Assembly: GCA_023935145.1 (NCBI GenBank)
Contig: CM043699.1
Coordinates: forward strand, 62,662,138-62,726,137
Reading direction: 5' to 3'
Length of the DNA: 64,000 bases
From: Bretschneidera sinensis
Taxonomy: Eukaryota; Streptophyta; Magnoliopsida; Brassicales; Akaniaceae
Numbering within the stretch: the stretch's first letter is position 1; each line of letters begins with the position of its first letter. Under the pieces are notes generated by a model, which searched no databases, had not been told where the DNA came from, and saw nothing but the letters and a program-made list of their open reading frames with translations. This document shows, in pieces, positions 12,208 through 23,490 of this stretch. The position numbers and the translations under genes were made by a program.

Positions 12208-12547
12208 GGAAACAAATATTTTAAAATAATAGATTTAAGGCAAAGAACAATCACTAATTAGCACAAATGGACAATAAAATGGGAGAAAGTGGTCTTACTT
12301 GGTGTCCATGGTGGAGAGGAGAAAGACTATCTACCTCTTGGAGTGTTTTTGATGATCCCAATGGTCTTCTTATAACCAAGCTGTTGAAGGAGAATACTAG
12401 TAAAATCAGCAACAAAAATGATCAATTGAGTAAGAAATGATGGTGCAATAAGAAAATTTGAGTTCAAGTGAGTGTGCAAGTGGAGAGAGCAGGGAGTGAG
12501 CTGCTGGTTTTGTGAAAGAAGAAATGAGGAAGAAGGGCGAAAAGTGG

Positions 12548-12760
12548 CTTTTATAGTGTAGAATTTAAGGTTAGGTGGTGCTGGGCTCAGGCTGGTGCCG
12601 TGCAGTGTGCTGCGGCGCTGGGCCTAGCGCTGCTGGGCTCGGTACTAGGCACTGCAGTGCTAGGTCTGGCGCTGCGGTGTTGGGCCTGGCGCTTGTTGGG
12701 CTTGATACTGGGCACCGCGGTGCTACTGAGGAGCACTGCGGCGCACACTGGTGCCCAAAA
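12548..12760 (-). promoter_or_regulatory. LTR-like palindrome block plus TATA box upstream of the envelope-like ORF
   Basis: On the minus strand a GC-rich block (12760 to about 12572) containing the palindrome GCACCGCGGTGC (12712-12723) is followed by CTATAAAAG (12548-12556), some 340 bp before the ATG of the envelope-like ORF. The same order, GC block then TATA box, occurs in the LTR of this element. This suggests a second, LTR-derived promoter inside the element; that is inference. Confidence 0.6.
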
Positions 12761-12929
12761 ATTCTGGTTTTCCAAAAAAGAAATAAAGTAAAGTTAACAA
12801 AAAAGTAAATCTAAAAATTTAAATTAAACAACAAAAAAAACTAACAATTTGAGATTGAATAAAATGTAATTAAAAACAAAATAAACAAATCAAAAGAAAA
12901 ATAAATGAAAACGTACCTGTGTGGTAAAG

Positions 12930-15900
12930 TTAATGGAAATAAACCGGATCCATAAGTGGAATGTCTTCCACCTTTGGATCTGGCCTATTGATTAAGATCT
13001 TAAGGCGCTGACCATTCACTTTAAAAATTCGACCGTCCTTATTGTCCTTAATTTCCACTGCTCCATTCCCAAAAACACATTTTACTATGAAAGGACCGGT
13101 CCATCTTGACCGAAGTTTTCCTTGATGCTTATGGAGTCTAGAATCGTACAAGGATACCCGATCATTGAGTCTAAATGTTTTCCTCAAAAATTTTTTATCA
13201 TGGAATGCTTTCATCTTGGTCTTATAGATTCTAGAGTTCTCATAAGCATCGTTTCTTAATTCCTCTAACTCGGTCAGTTGATATTTCCTAATCTTACTCG
13301 CCTCTCCTATGTCAAAATTAAAAGACTTGATGGCCCAATAAGCTCTATACTCGAGCTCCATGGGTAAGTGGCAAGGCTTTCCAAAAACAAGCCTATAAGA
13401 GGACATGCCTAAGGGTGTTTTAAAATCAGTACAGTATGCCCAAAGTGCATCAACAAGTCTCAAAGACCAATCCTTACGATCCGGGTTAACCGTTTTTTCT
13501 AGAATTTGTTTAATTTCCCTATTAGCGAGCTCTACTTGTCCACTAGTCTGAGGATGATAGGCAGTAGAAATTTTATGTAACACCACATATTTTTGCATTA
13601 AAGCTTCAAAAGAACGGTTGCAAAAATGTGTACCTTGATCACTAATTATAGCACGTGGTGTACTAAATCGAGATAACACATTTTCTTTGAGAAATTTGAT
13701 TACCATTCTATTATCATTGTTTCAGCAAGCTGCGGCCTCTACCCACTTAGATACATAATCTATTGCCACAATGATGTATTGGTATCCAAAGGAAGGAGGA
13801 AAGGGTCCCATAAAATCGATTCCCCAACAATCAAAAATTTCGATTACTAAAATAGGGTTTAGGGGCATCATATTTCGACGGGACACAGCTCCTAACTTTT
13901 GACACCTTTCACATGAGCGACAGTAGGTGTTTGCATCTTTAAACAAGGAAGGCCAATAAAATCCACATTGCAAAATTTTTGCAGTGGTTTTTTTCATTGA
14001 AAAGTGGCCTCCACAAGCTTATGAGTGAAAAAAGTCTAAGACACTTGCAATCTCTTCATTAGGGATTCACCATCTTAGAATTTGGTCAGGGCAATACTTG
14101 ATAAGATAGGGGTCATCCCAATAGAAATTACATACCTCGTATAAGAATTTCTTCTTTTCTTGAGCGCACCAATCCATTGGTATCTCACCTGTAGCCAAAT
14201 AATTTACTATGTGAGCAAACAATGATAGAGAAGTAATGGGTAGTAATTGCTCATCTGGAAAATCATCATTGATTGGCATGTCATCACAAGTGGCCTCGAA
14301 AGTAAGTCTCGAAAGATGATCAACCACTACATTTTCCACTCCCTTTTTGTCTTTGATGGTGATGTCGAATTCTTGTAGGAGGAGGATCCATCGGATCAGT
14401 CGTGCTTTAGCATCCTTCTTTGTAAGAAGGTACTTAAGTGCTGCATGATCTGTAAAAACAAGAATAGATGAACCAATTAAATAAACACGAAATTTATCTA
14501 AAGCAAAAACTATAGCTAGTAATTCTTTTTCAGTTGTAGAGTAATTCATTTGAGCACTATTTAAAGCTTTGCTAGCATAGTAAATGACAAATGGTTTTCC
14601 CTCTCTTCGCTGTCCGAGAACAACACCTACAGCGTAGTCACTAGCATCACACATGATTTCAAAAGGCAAGGTCCAATCCGGTGACTACATTATAGGTGCG
14701 GAAGTAAGCTTACCGATCAACATTTGGAACGCTTCTTGATAAGCTTCTGTCCATTCAAGGGGAGTGTTTTTAACTAGGAGGGCACATAGTAGTGTAGATA
14801 TGTTTGAGAAATTTTGTATGAACCTCCTATAAAAACCAGCATGACCAAGGAAGGACCTCACATCCTTTATTTTCTTAGGTGTGGGCAATTTAGAGATTAA
14901 TTCAATCTCAGATTGATCGACCTCTACTCCTTTAGAATAGATAATATGCCCTAAGACAATGCCGGATGGTACCATGAAATGGCATTTTTCCCAATTTAAA
15001 ACCAATTCTTTTTCCTCACAACGAATTAATATTCTTTCTAAATTCATTAAGCATACTTCAAATAAAGATCCGAAAACAGTTAGGTCATCCATAAAAACCT
15101 CCATGCAACTTTCAACCATATCACTAAAAATACTCATCATGCAGCGTTGAAAAGTGGCAGGAGCATTACATAATCCAAATGGCATTCTGAAAAAAGCATA
15201 GGTGCCAAAAGGACAAGTAAAAGTGGTCTTTTCTTGGTCTTCTAATGTAATTTCTATTTGATAATAACCAGAATAACCATCTAGAAAACAGTAAAAGGGA
15301 TGACTAGCTACACGCTCAAGAATTTGATCAATAAAAGGGAGTTAAAAGTGGTCTTTTCGGGTGGCAGCATTTAATTTTCTGTAATCGATGCACATACGCC
15401 ATCCGGTCACAAGTTTGGTAGGGACTAGCTCTCCTAGGTCATTCTTTACTACCGTGACTCCGGATGTTTTAGGGACGACTTGTGTAGGACTTACCCATTT
15501 ATTATCAGCTATAAGGTATATAATACCTGCATCTAACAGTTTCAGCACTTCATTTTTCACTGCTTCTTTCATAGTGGGGTTAAGCCTACGCTGAGGGTCT
15601 CTACGAGGACTAGCTCCTTCATCCAAATTTATTTTATGGGAATAGATTAGGGGACTAATTCCCTTTAAATCAGCCATGCTCCAACCTAGGGCTGATTTGT
15701 GTGCATTCAAAGTTTGAAGTAGTTTCTCACCTTGGGTCTCAGATAATTCATAAGAAATAATAACAGGAAAGGTATCACCTGGACTAAGAAAAGCATGCTT
15801 TAAACCCTTAGGTAACGGCTTTAGTTCAACCTTAGGTGCTTCCACGCTTGAGGGGACTTGTGTCTTGCATCTTTCGGGCAGCTCCTCAAACCTTGGTTGC

Positions 15901-17303
15901 CATGCCCAATTGCTATAATCCTGAGATTTGTCAAAAACAGTGCAAATGTTAATCATATCAGTTTTATCATCAAATAAATCTATCTTAGAATTAACAAGAA
16001 AACTCTTAAGAGGATTATAATCATGATCTAAAGAAACTCCCTCATTGATGAGTGACTTAATCATGTAAAGCTGGTGGTTGTCATCCTCATCTTCAGGCTG
16101 TTTTGCAACATTGAAAATATTCACTTCAAGGGTCATGTTGCCAAAGGACAGCTTCATGAGTCCATTCCTACAATTTATTAGTGCATTCGCAGTAGCAAGA
16201 AAAGGTCTACCCAAAATCAAGGGGATTTTAGAGTTAGTGTCAATAGCAGAAGTAGTATCAAGAATTAAGAAATCAACAGGATAGTAGAATTTATCAATTT
16301 GAATCAAGACATCCTCTACCACACCCCGGGGTACTTTGACTGAACGGTCAGCCAATTGCAATACCACGCTGGTTGGTTTGATTTCTCCTAACCCTAGCTG
16401 TAAGTAAATGGAGAATGGCATCAGGTTTACACTAGCTCCTAAATCTAGCAATGCTTGTCCTACATCATGATTTCCAATGCTGCAAGTAATGGTAGGACAG
16501 CTTGGATCTTTGTATTTTAGGGGAATTCTTTGCTCAATTAATGCACTAACTTGCTCAGTTAGGAATGTCATTTTCTTGACATGGTGTTTCCTCTTAATGG
16601 TGCATAAATCCTTGAGAACTTTTGCATAGGTATGGACTTGTTTAATCACCTGCAAAAGAGGAAGATTGAGTTTCACTTGCCCTAAGTTCTCAAGGATTTT
16701 ATTATTTATTTCCAGATTTTTTTTGGATTTTAAGGCTTGGGGGAATGGTGCCTTAACAGGATTTTTGGTCACTTTAGAGTCTTTAAGCAACTCGACTTCA
16801 CTATTAGTTTGACCCTTTTCCACATCCTCGGATTTATTCATTGGTGGGATGTGTAGTGACTTGCCACTTCGGGTCACAATGGCATTTACATCTTTCAAAT
16901 TTTCTTGTTCCATATATTGACCATGGGGTACGGACTGAGCTTGGGAAGGAAACTTACCTTGCTCAGTCACACTTAAGGAGCCCATTAATTTAGACACTTG
17001 TCTCCTTATTTTTTTGTTTTCCTCAACCACTTGTGTAATTAATGCCTCATACCTCTAGTTTATTTTACCTTGTGCTTCTATGAAAGCATGCAAGGTGTCT
17101 TCTAGAGAGTTCCTAGAGGATGAGGGTGCATGATAAGGTGCTGGGTATGATCTAGGGGGCTGTGCATGCTGCTGGTTTTCGGATTTCCAGCTGAAGTTGG
17201 GATGATTTCTCCACCCCGGATTGTAAGTGTTAAAGAAGGGTGCTTGAGGCTTCTTGTACATGCCTAAGGCATTACATTGTTCCTCGTACAGCCCTCTTCT
17301 TCA
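12930..17303 (-). pseudogene. Element D gag-pol polyprotein, one frame with six stops
   Basis: All segments from 17303 to 12930 lie in the same frame, about 1457 codons, interrupted by stops near 17055, 15342, 14685, 14067, 14019 and 13722. Order: gag end (NTYNPGWRNHPNFSW), protease (LLDLGASVNLMP), RT (WRMCIDYRKLNAATR, then FMDD in EVFMDDL), RNase H ([16 protein letters not shown]), zinc finger (CRSCERCQ) and integrase with all three acidic residues ([24 protein letters not shown]), ending FKVNGQRLK. Catalytic residues look intact, so decay is by point mutation. The gag N-terminus is lost at about 17305. Confidence 0.9.
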
Positions 17304-17305
17304 AC

Positions 17306-17789
17306 TTTAAACAATTAAGTGGTAATATTTGGGTTTAGATTCATTGCTGATATACATGAGATTGAAGTTATGAAATAATAAAAAATGACCAGTTAATTTT
17401 TTAAGCTAACTAGTATTTTGGTTTAGATTCATTGTGTGGCTTTATCAAATTCAATAGAAACTTATGAGGATATGTTTTAAACTCAAGTGATAAGATATAT
17501 TTTTTTATTAAACAATGAATTTCAAGAACAGATTTTAATTCATGCTGATTTAGAACTCTTTAAAGAACATATTGTAATTCATTCTGAACACTTTTCTAAA
17601 TGATCAATCTGCTGTTCAGTATAATTGTTGAGGTTGCCATTGCATCATCCGGCACAACCATTGGTCTGACGATATATGATGGTATGCTTGGGTTCAACTT
17701 TGTTTGTTTTCACGGCTTTCTTACTTCATTCAGTTTCTCCCGCCTAATACTTAATGAAAGCATGTCCAGTTTTATGTTTTCAATGACAT
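17306..17789. other. Unassigned AT-rich sequence
   Basis: Begins where element D is truncated. A short open stretch at 17600-17794 (plus) reads VEVAIASSGTTIGLTIY, which could be more of the transporter fragment that follows, but I cannot confirm it. Confidence 0.3.
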
Positions 17790-18300
17790 TGTAGGGAAAA
17801 GAGTTGATAGAAAATCAGTCAGTTACAGTTTGCAAAGGAAGCTCTTCTCTGAAGATATTTAAAGCTTTCAATGCTCTTGGGTCAATTGCCCTTTTCTTTT
17901 AGAGACCCAATGCTCCCAGAAATACAGGTAATATATTTTCAAATCTAATTACCTTTTGTTATATTTGTATCTTCTAGACTATGGGGGTCAAAGTACATGA
18001 CTAAATCCTTTTAATGATGACTTAAGAAAGAAAATAAAGGGTGGAAAAAGTAATGTCCAGTTTCATTAACTATCTTTATAACATTTTTTTTTTCAAATGG
18101 TAAAAAAAATTCAAATTCAAGTCTAAATACTTGTGCTATTTGATACTAAAGTTTCTTGGTTGATTTGTAAATAACATTTTCTTACTGTTTTAAATGCTTT
18201 ACTTTGCAGGTACCTTCAACCAACTAGGAGATACTGTTACTGGAAATCATTCCATACTTTCCAAGGAATTAAGATTTCAAAAGCAAACATCTAAGATATA
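17790..18300 (+). pseudogene. Fragment of an amino-acid/GABA-transporter-like gene (AAAP family)
   Basis: With frameshifts allowed, 17795-17932 reads YSLQ, then GSSSLKIFKAFNALGSIA, then MLPEIQ, directly followed by a GTAATA splice donor. Around 18209 a TTTGCAG acceptor precedes GTLQPT. From memory, plant GABA-transporter-like proteins have the pattern YSL..F.NA..SI...F...LPEIQ.T..PP here. The fragment is short, frameshifted and lacks the rest of the 11-helix carrier. It lies beside a CACTA terminus and could be a captured gene piece. The identification is tentative. Confidence 0.45.
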
Positions 18301-18559
18301 ATAGAACTTTGTTGTTCAATCCAAAATATGTTTTTATATATATTAAAATTATGTAAGATTTTATTTTTTCAATTGTACGTAAGTGTTTTTGGATGAAAGA
18401 AATGATTTTTTCATATAATGTTTGTCTACTCAGTTATCTATTTTGATATTTTGTTGATATTCTGATTTTTTTATGCATTAAACATTAAATTTTGGGAGGA
18501 AAAAGAAAAATGATCTATACTCAACCAAAAACAATTGATATAAATTGATGAGCTAAATC

Positions 18560-18862
18560 TATTGATTTTACATGTCGGTAAAACTAACCTATTGTTACGG
18601 TTATAAAATCGTCGGTATAGGTCCATACCAACAGTTTTAAAAACCGTAAGTAATGGTAGTTATTTTGACGGTTTTTAAAACCATAAGTAAAGGTATCTAT
18701 ACCAACGGTTTCTAAAACCATAAGTAAATCTCTCTTAGTTATACTGAGGATCCAAAATCCGTCGGTATATTCCTATAGTTACAATGCTTCTTGCTACACC
18801 TTTTGAAACCGTTGGTATAGTAAAAAAAAATACGTCAATATATGTATTTTTTTTTTGTAGTG
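18560..18862 (+). mobile_element. CACTA (En/Spm-type) transposon right terminus with subterminal repeats
   Basis: Ends in TTTTTTTGTAGTG at 18862, the reverse complement of a CACTACAAAAAA terminus. The preceding 300 bp contain repeated, partly inverted copies of ACCGTCGGTATA, CCAACGGTTT and AAACCGTAAGTAA, the subterminal arrays typical of CACTA elements. The following AAC could be the 3-bp target duplication. I found no matching left terminus, so the element is truncated or its left end has been lost. Confidence 0.7.
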
Positions 18863-19282
18863 AACCTTAAGATTATAAACTAACCATTTATAATCGTTGG
18901 AACTCTCCTTATTACTATGAGACTTCTTGACTAAACCAAAAGCACACGAGAAAAACCACTCTCTACCTTACTATTCTCTCTAGCTCTTTCTCAAGAAAAA
19001 GTTTCCCATAATTAGTTTTTGCCTCCTCGCTCAAAGAAATGAAATTGAAGCTGCTCTTGAGGTTTTCAAACACATTAGAAGATGTCACAATCTAATCGTG
19101 GAAGGTTGACCATTAAGAGTCCATTGCAACGAGTGATTCACTCCGTGGTGTTGGAAATCAACCTTTAAGGATAGTGCCTAACACAATTTTAAGGTACAAT
19201 CGTTCCTCCTCTACCTATATTTATTTGTTAATTATAATTAATAATTTATGATAAAATATTTATATTCAACTCAATATTTAAA
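18863..19282. other. Unassigned sequence
   Basis: AT-rich with a pyrimidine-rich stretch (CTCTCTACC, CTATTCTCTC). I see no coding potential or repeat structure that I can name. Confidence 0.3.
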
Positions 19283-19576
19283 ACAATTGAAACTTGGCTG
19301 AATTGTTAGCTATTAAAGAAGTTTTAAGCTGTTGTGTTAATTGCATCGTATAGGAAGCTGATTTTGGAAAGTGATTCAAAGATCTCGATGTCATGGTTAT
19401 TAGGCATGCAGGAACCTCAATGGAAATACAATAATGTTTATATTGAAATTGGAAACTTGATCACTTGTGTACAAAAAGTGGTGATTCAACATACAAAAAG
19501 GAAGTCAAATTTTCTGGCAGACATTTTGGCAAAGAAAGGTAGGGAGAAAGAAAAATATGATAGCTTCCTTTTTTAA
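19283..19576 (+). pseudogene. RNase H-like (RVT_3 type) fragment
   Basis: Reads LAELLAIKEVLSCCV, then after a frameshift LILESDSKISMSWL, then VQHTKRKSNFLADILAKKG. The spacing of E (AELLAIKE), D (LESDS) and the final N.LAD.LAKKG matches the RNase H-like domain common in plant LINE-derived and domesticated proteins. There is no RT nearby, and a frameshift near 19340 makes it non-functional. Confidence 0.65.
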
Positions 19577-19775
19577 AAAAATATAGCGGTTAATAACGGT
19601 TGCAGTACTGGTCGTTACTGCTATATAGTGGCCATTATTTAAAACCCTTACTTGACTGTTGTGAACGAAACAATGAGATAATTATGATTTACAAATCCAG
19701 TGTCACATATTAATATGCGTTCTGCGTTCTTAATTCATGATTTAAATGACAAATTAAGCACAAGTTTGTGAAAAT

Positions 19776-22236
19776 TCAGCTTAATTTGTTTTCGAGATAT
19801 TCCTTGGCAGCTTCTGCGGTAATTGCTAATGGGTCAATGATGACTAATGAAGCATTAGCAGCAAACTCTTCTTTGATGTCATACTCATATGTTGATTTTA
19901 TCATGCATGAGTTACTACTTTTCTCTATGACCTCAAATCGAATTTTAAACATTGTAAATCCAATGTCAAGAAATCCTCCTTCGAACACCTCTGCCTCTTT
20001 CACGCGATTCTCGTTGTCAATCTTCATAAACCTCTCCTTGTAACTGGTAACCCCTCCTGTGCCTAATTCAACTCAACATTAATGTAGTTTCAAATAAAAA
20101 CTTCTATTGGTGGGTTCAAGGATCACACAATATTTTTATATAGTACATCTTTATTGTGTTCCGATTGAAAGGAATGGAAGAAAAATAAAGAAATATTGTT
20201 TGCACCGAGTACAAAACAAGATATTTACCTTGGATAGAAACTTAATTGATAATTTTTAGAAATTTCACTGGTAATGTTAATTTAACATGTACTTATATTA
20301 TTAATGAAGTTCTAAAAAATTACCAATCAAATTTTCACCTGATACAAAACATTTTGTATTACACCCGACATAGCCAAAAATCTCTCAAAGAAGATACATG
20401 AACACTAATTGTGATTTTCTCTTAATGAGAAGAAAAGAAATGGAAAGGTGCATGTCTTATTTCACTTGCCATCAAATATATAATTTTTAATTCTCACAAA
20501 TTAAGATTATTTCGAGCCGGGTGGTATACTCCTCTATAACTTTTAAATGTACTAATCACTATCATCTAATATTTTTTTATTAATAAATGACTAAGTAGTA
20601 AAACATGTTAGAATATAATTTTTTTTTCTTTCACTTCCTCATTTTTAAATATCTGCACAAAGGGTACATGCGCTTCTCAATATTTTTCATTTCGTATTTT
20701 TTTTTTGTCCTTTCCTACCCAATTCAAAACGTAAGCTTCTTCTTTTTTCTCTTTAAATTTGGTGCTAATCAATTCATGAACTTCTTTCCAGCTTGCTCTG
20801 GTTAATTAAAAACTGAAGAAGCAGTAATTTTGATTGAAGAATGAAGGTTGTAACCTAGGCTTCTCTACTAAATCTTTATCAATTAAACAGAAGACCTTTC
20901 ATCTCTGTAGCCCATTCTTAAATTTGTTAAACGTTAAAACCTCTCCTCCTCTTTTTTTGTCTTTAATATTAATTACTTAATATATTATTACTACTACCTC
21001 TTTTTTCTTATCCTTTACAAAACTTACTTTTACTTCTGGTATCTCTTTCAAAACCCAAAATAATTAAATTACAATAACAATTTTCAAATAATTAAACATG
21101 TAATAATTTTGTAGTAACATAATTAGAATATTGGTAATAATATATAATAATTATATATATTACCAAAATATGAAACGTTCCATAATTACTTTTTGTGGTC
21201 ACTAAATTAAAATTTTTCACTATTTTGTGTCTAATTGATGTTACTAAAAATCTGAACAAAATCCATGCATAGCACGACCATGTGGCTAGTTTATATAATA
21301 ATGTTATTCAGGGCATTAAATTAAAGAAGTAATTTTTTTTTTTTTTTGTAATCAAGAAATTGGATTGGATCTCAATAACTTTTGATGGACTGACCATCAA
21401 TCCTAAACTTTGAGGTGTATGACCTCACATATTTCACGCATTAGAGAATCAAGCATTTTTTATTACTTGACTACGTGATAGCTACAATGGAGCGAGATAA
21501 TGGATCAAAGTTGGCATCTCACACAATGACATCCAAGCTTTGACCACTGAGCCACTCTTTTTTATTTAAAATTTAGTACTTTGTGTTAAGGTATATCTTA
21601 ATTAAGAAAATAACTTAGATGAGCTTCTAATATGATTTTCATGAGGTCCATTTAAAATGTTTACTTTTATAACAATAAAATTAATTATCGCAATCTGTAC
21701 ATCAACATACATTAATGAAATTTTGAAAATTATAAATATATATATATTTTGATAAATTTTAGCATTCTATCTAAGCTTTAATTTTTCATAATAAATTCGA
21801 CAAGTTTTAAACTATTGGTTAGATGTGAATTAAACCATACACTTAAAGGGATAAATTTTGTTGCGAATTTGATTTATTACATAAGTTGTCAAAAAAAAAA
21901 TCTATCACATAAGTAATTTTTATTTCATAGTAAAATTCAATCTTCAATTTTATATTTGAGATTATTATTATTATTTTAACAATAAAACTTACGAAGCTCG
22001 TATATATTGAAAACCTCACTTAAATTTTAGCCTTAAAATTAAATATATATACCTGATGGAAATGTAAGCTTGAAAACAGTCCCAACCCCTCCATCGCCTT
22101 CTAAGAGCTCAAGTTTGTGAAGCAAAGTAGGCAGCTTTTCTTGAACAAACTTAGCCAGTCGAGGTGTGCTATACAGATCCCATGCTTCACCTGCTGCCAC
22201 GTTCACCTCAACCTCATGTGAAACTTGCCCAAACAT
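19776..22236 (-). CDS. Bet v 1 / S-norcoclaurine-synthase-like protein, exons 22236-22053 and 20056-19776
   Basis: Two exons (184 + 281 bp) give an intact 154-residue protein. The donor is GTATAT after CCATCAG, the acceptor is GGCACAG, and the intron is phase 1 and 1996 bp. The length fits the Bet v 1 fold. A glycine-rich loop EGDGGVG is at residues 46-52. Aligning by eye to Thalictrum norcoclaurine synthase, the catalytic Tyr108, Glu110 and Lys122 correspond to Y67, E69 and K81, but Asp141 corresponds to I100. There is no signal peptide, so the protein is probably cytosolic. Family members bind hydrophobic ligands or catalyse Pictet-Spengler-type condensations; the altered residue makes true norcoclaurine synthase activity uncertain. 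A norbelladine-synthase-like or ligand-binding role is possible. This is the only intact host gene I see here. Confidence 0.85.
20057..22052 (-). other. Intron of the Bet v 1-like gene
   Basis: 1996 bp, AT-rich, bounded by GT and AG on the minus strand. It contains a probable SINE (21333-21558). Open stretches within it are T-rich and not coding. Confidence 0.8.
21333..21558 (-). mobile_element. Probable tRNA-derived SINE in the intron
   Basis: On the minus strand it starts near GTGGCTCAGTGGTC (21542-21555), a good RNA polymerase III A box of tRNA type. About 225 bp later it ends in TTGATTAC followed by an A run (T run at 21333-21347 on the plus strand). A clear B box is not obvious; TTTGATCC is a weak candidate. 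I could not find a convincing target duplication. Confidence 0.5.
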
Positions 22237-22962
22237 GTTTCTTCAATGTTAATTCTCAATTTGGTTATGGTAGCACTATCAAAAAAAAAAAAAAGAAAGG
22301 TTACAATCACTAGCAAATTTACAATCAATAGTGAACCACGAATTTTTTTAATTTTATGATCTGAAATTAATCAACTGATTCTGATATATATGTGTTTATG
22401 GAATATATAATCAGAAATTATGAATGAGGACAAGGTCTTTGGGTACGTAATTAAGCTGGCTGGCTGGCCTGCTAAGGATATTCCCAAGCTCACAATTTTC
22501 CTTTCGACGATTATTATGTTTTTTGTCTAGCTTGTGGCAGGACACTCTCTAGTTGTATTTATATTTTTTGCTTTTGCTTGGAACTTTACCATAGAGTTAT
22601 ACAGAAAATTGTCATGCTTTATATCCTGTGGATATATCTCTCAACTCTCAAATCTTCAAAGTAGAAGGTTTAACAAAAATAACTCGATGATGTCTTATTT
22701 AAACCGATCTTGTAGGATTCTATGACCAATATCTCATTGATCACTGCACCTCCATAAAATTCATTTTCTCTCATATTAGATTTACATGCACGAATGTTTA
22801 TCGAAAGATGAAACACTAATGACATGCATGTAGTAGCTCATAACCTCCAATCTTAAAATGGTTAATTAGGTACATCACTACCAAAGCGAGAATATGTAAA
22901 CGTCAAACCCACACACTTGAATGACAAGTAAAGATCACCTTTCAACCACAACAACTTATATG
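22237..22962. other. Intergenic region upstream of the Bet v 1-like gene
   Basis: Should contain the promoter of the minus-strand gene. TATA-like sequence (TATATATCAG, minus) lies about 150 bp from the ATG, but AT richness makes this weak. No other gene or named repeat is seen. Confidence 0.35.
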
Positions 22963-23475
22963 TGTTAGAATTTTCCTGTAAGTGGGCTTACATTAATTTT
23001 GGGTTTTGTGCTTTTTATCAAAACGGGTTAAGTCATTGGTCTGTTAGTGGGATTTTAAGAGTGCCCAAATAGGGTGATACATTACATTGGGAATCTCTTC
23101 TACTGTGTTAAATGTAGACTAGCTAGTGTGGGCCATAGTGACCCATTAAGGCTTTGGGATACTATATAAGGTTTTAGGTAGGTCTTATCCTCCTGTTCTA
23201 AATAAAACTCTAAAGTCTTTTGTCTCTTCGAGGAAGCCAGTTAACAAGATAAAAATGAGGGGAAAGCCCTAGTTTGCTGTTTGCTTATTGTTTTAGATAA
23301 TGTGTTCTTGATTGTGAGGTTGTATATTAATTGTATTCTAGATTCCATTGTGTTAATAACATCATCGAGTCTAAGTCAAGTATGAGTTTATGCTTTCTAT
23401 TCAATTGTATATTAGGTGTTCTATGATTCATCTATGGTTGTTCTTGAGATTGAATTGTTCACAGTCAATTCTTCA
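22963..23475 (+). repeat. 5' LTR of copia element K
   Basis: 513 bp starting TGTTAGAATTTTCC and ending CTTCA, followed after two bases by the initiator-tRNA-Met primer site. A TATA box (CTATATAAGG) lies near 23165, with AATAAA-type signals shortly after. No second copy is in the window. Confidence 0.8.
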
Positions 23476-23477
23476 TG

Positions 23478-23490
23478 TGGTATCAGAGCC
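23478..23490 (+). promoter_or_regulatory. Primer-binding site of copia K (initiator tRNA-Met)
   Basis: TGGTATCAGAGCC is complementary to the 3' end of plant initiator tRNA-Met, the usual primer of Ty1/copia elements. Confidence 0.9.

Larger units (their letters stand above)
8091..17305 (-). mobile_element. Element D: large Athila-type gypsy retrotransposon, 5' end lost
   Basis: On the minus strand: partial gag (from about 17303), protease, RT, RNase H, integrase (to 12930), a palindrome/TATA block (12548-12760), an envelope-like ORF (12207-11020), a noncoding 3' region, polypurine tract and 3' LTR (9348-8091). The 5' LTR, PBS and gag N-terminus are missing beyond about 17305. It sits inside the RT of element B. 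Confidence 0.88.

Noticed and set aside
20605..20805. Small F-rich ORF inside the Bet v 1-like intron
   Set aside because: T-rich intron sequence with no domain or conserved start context.
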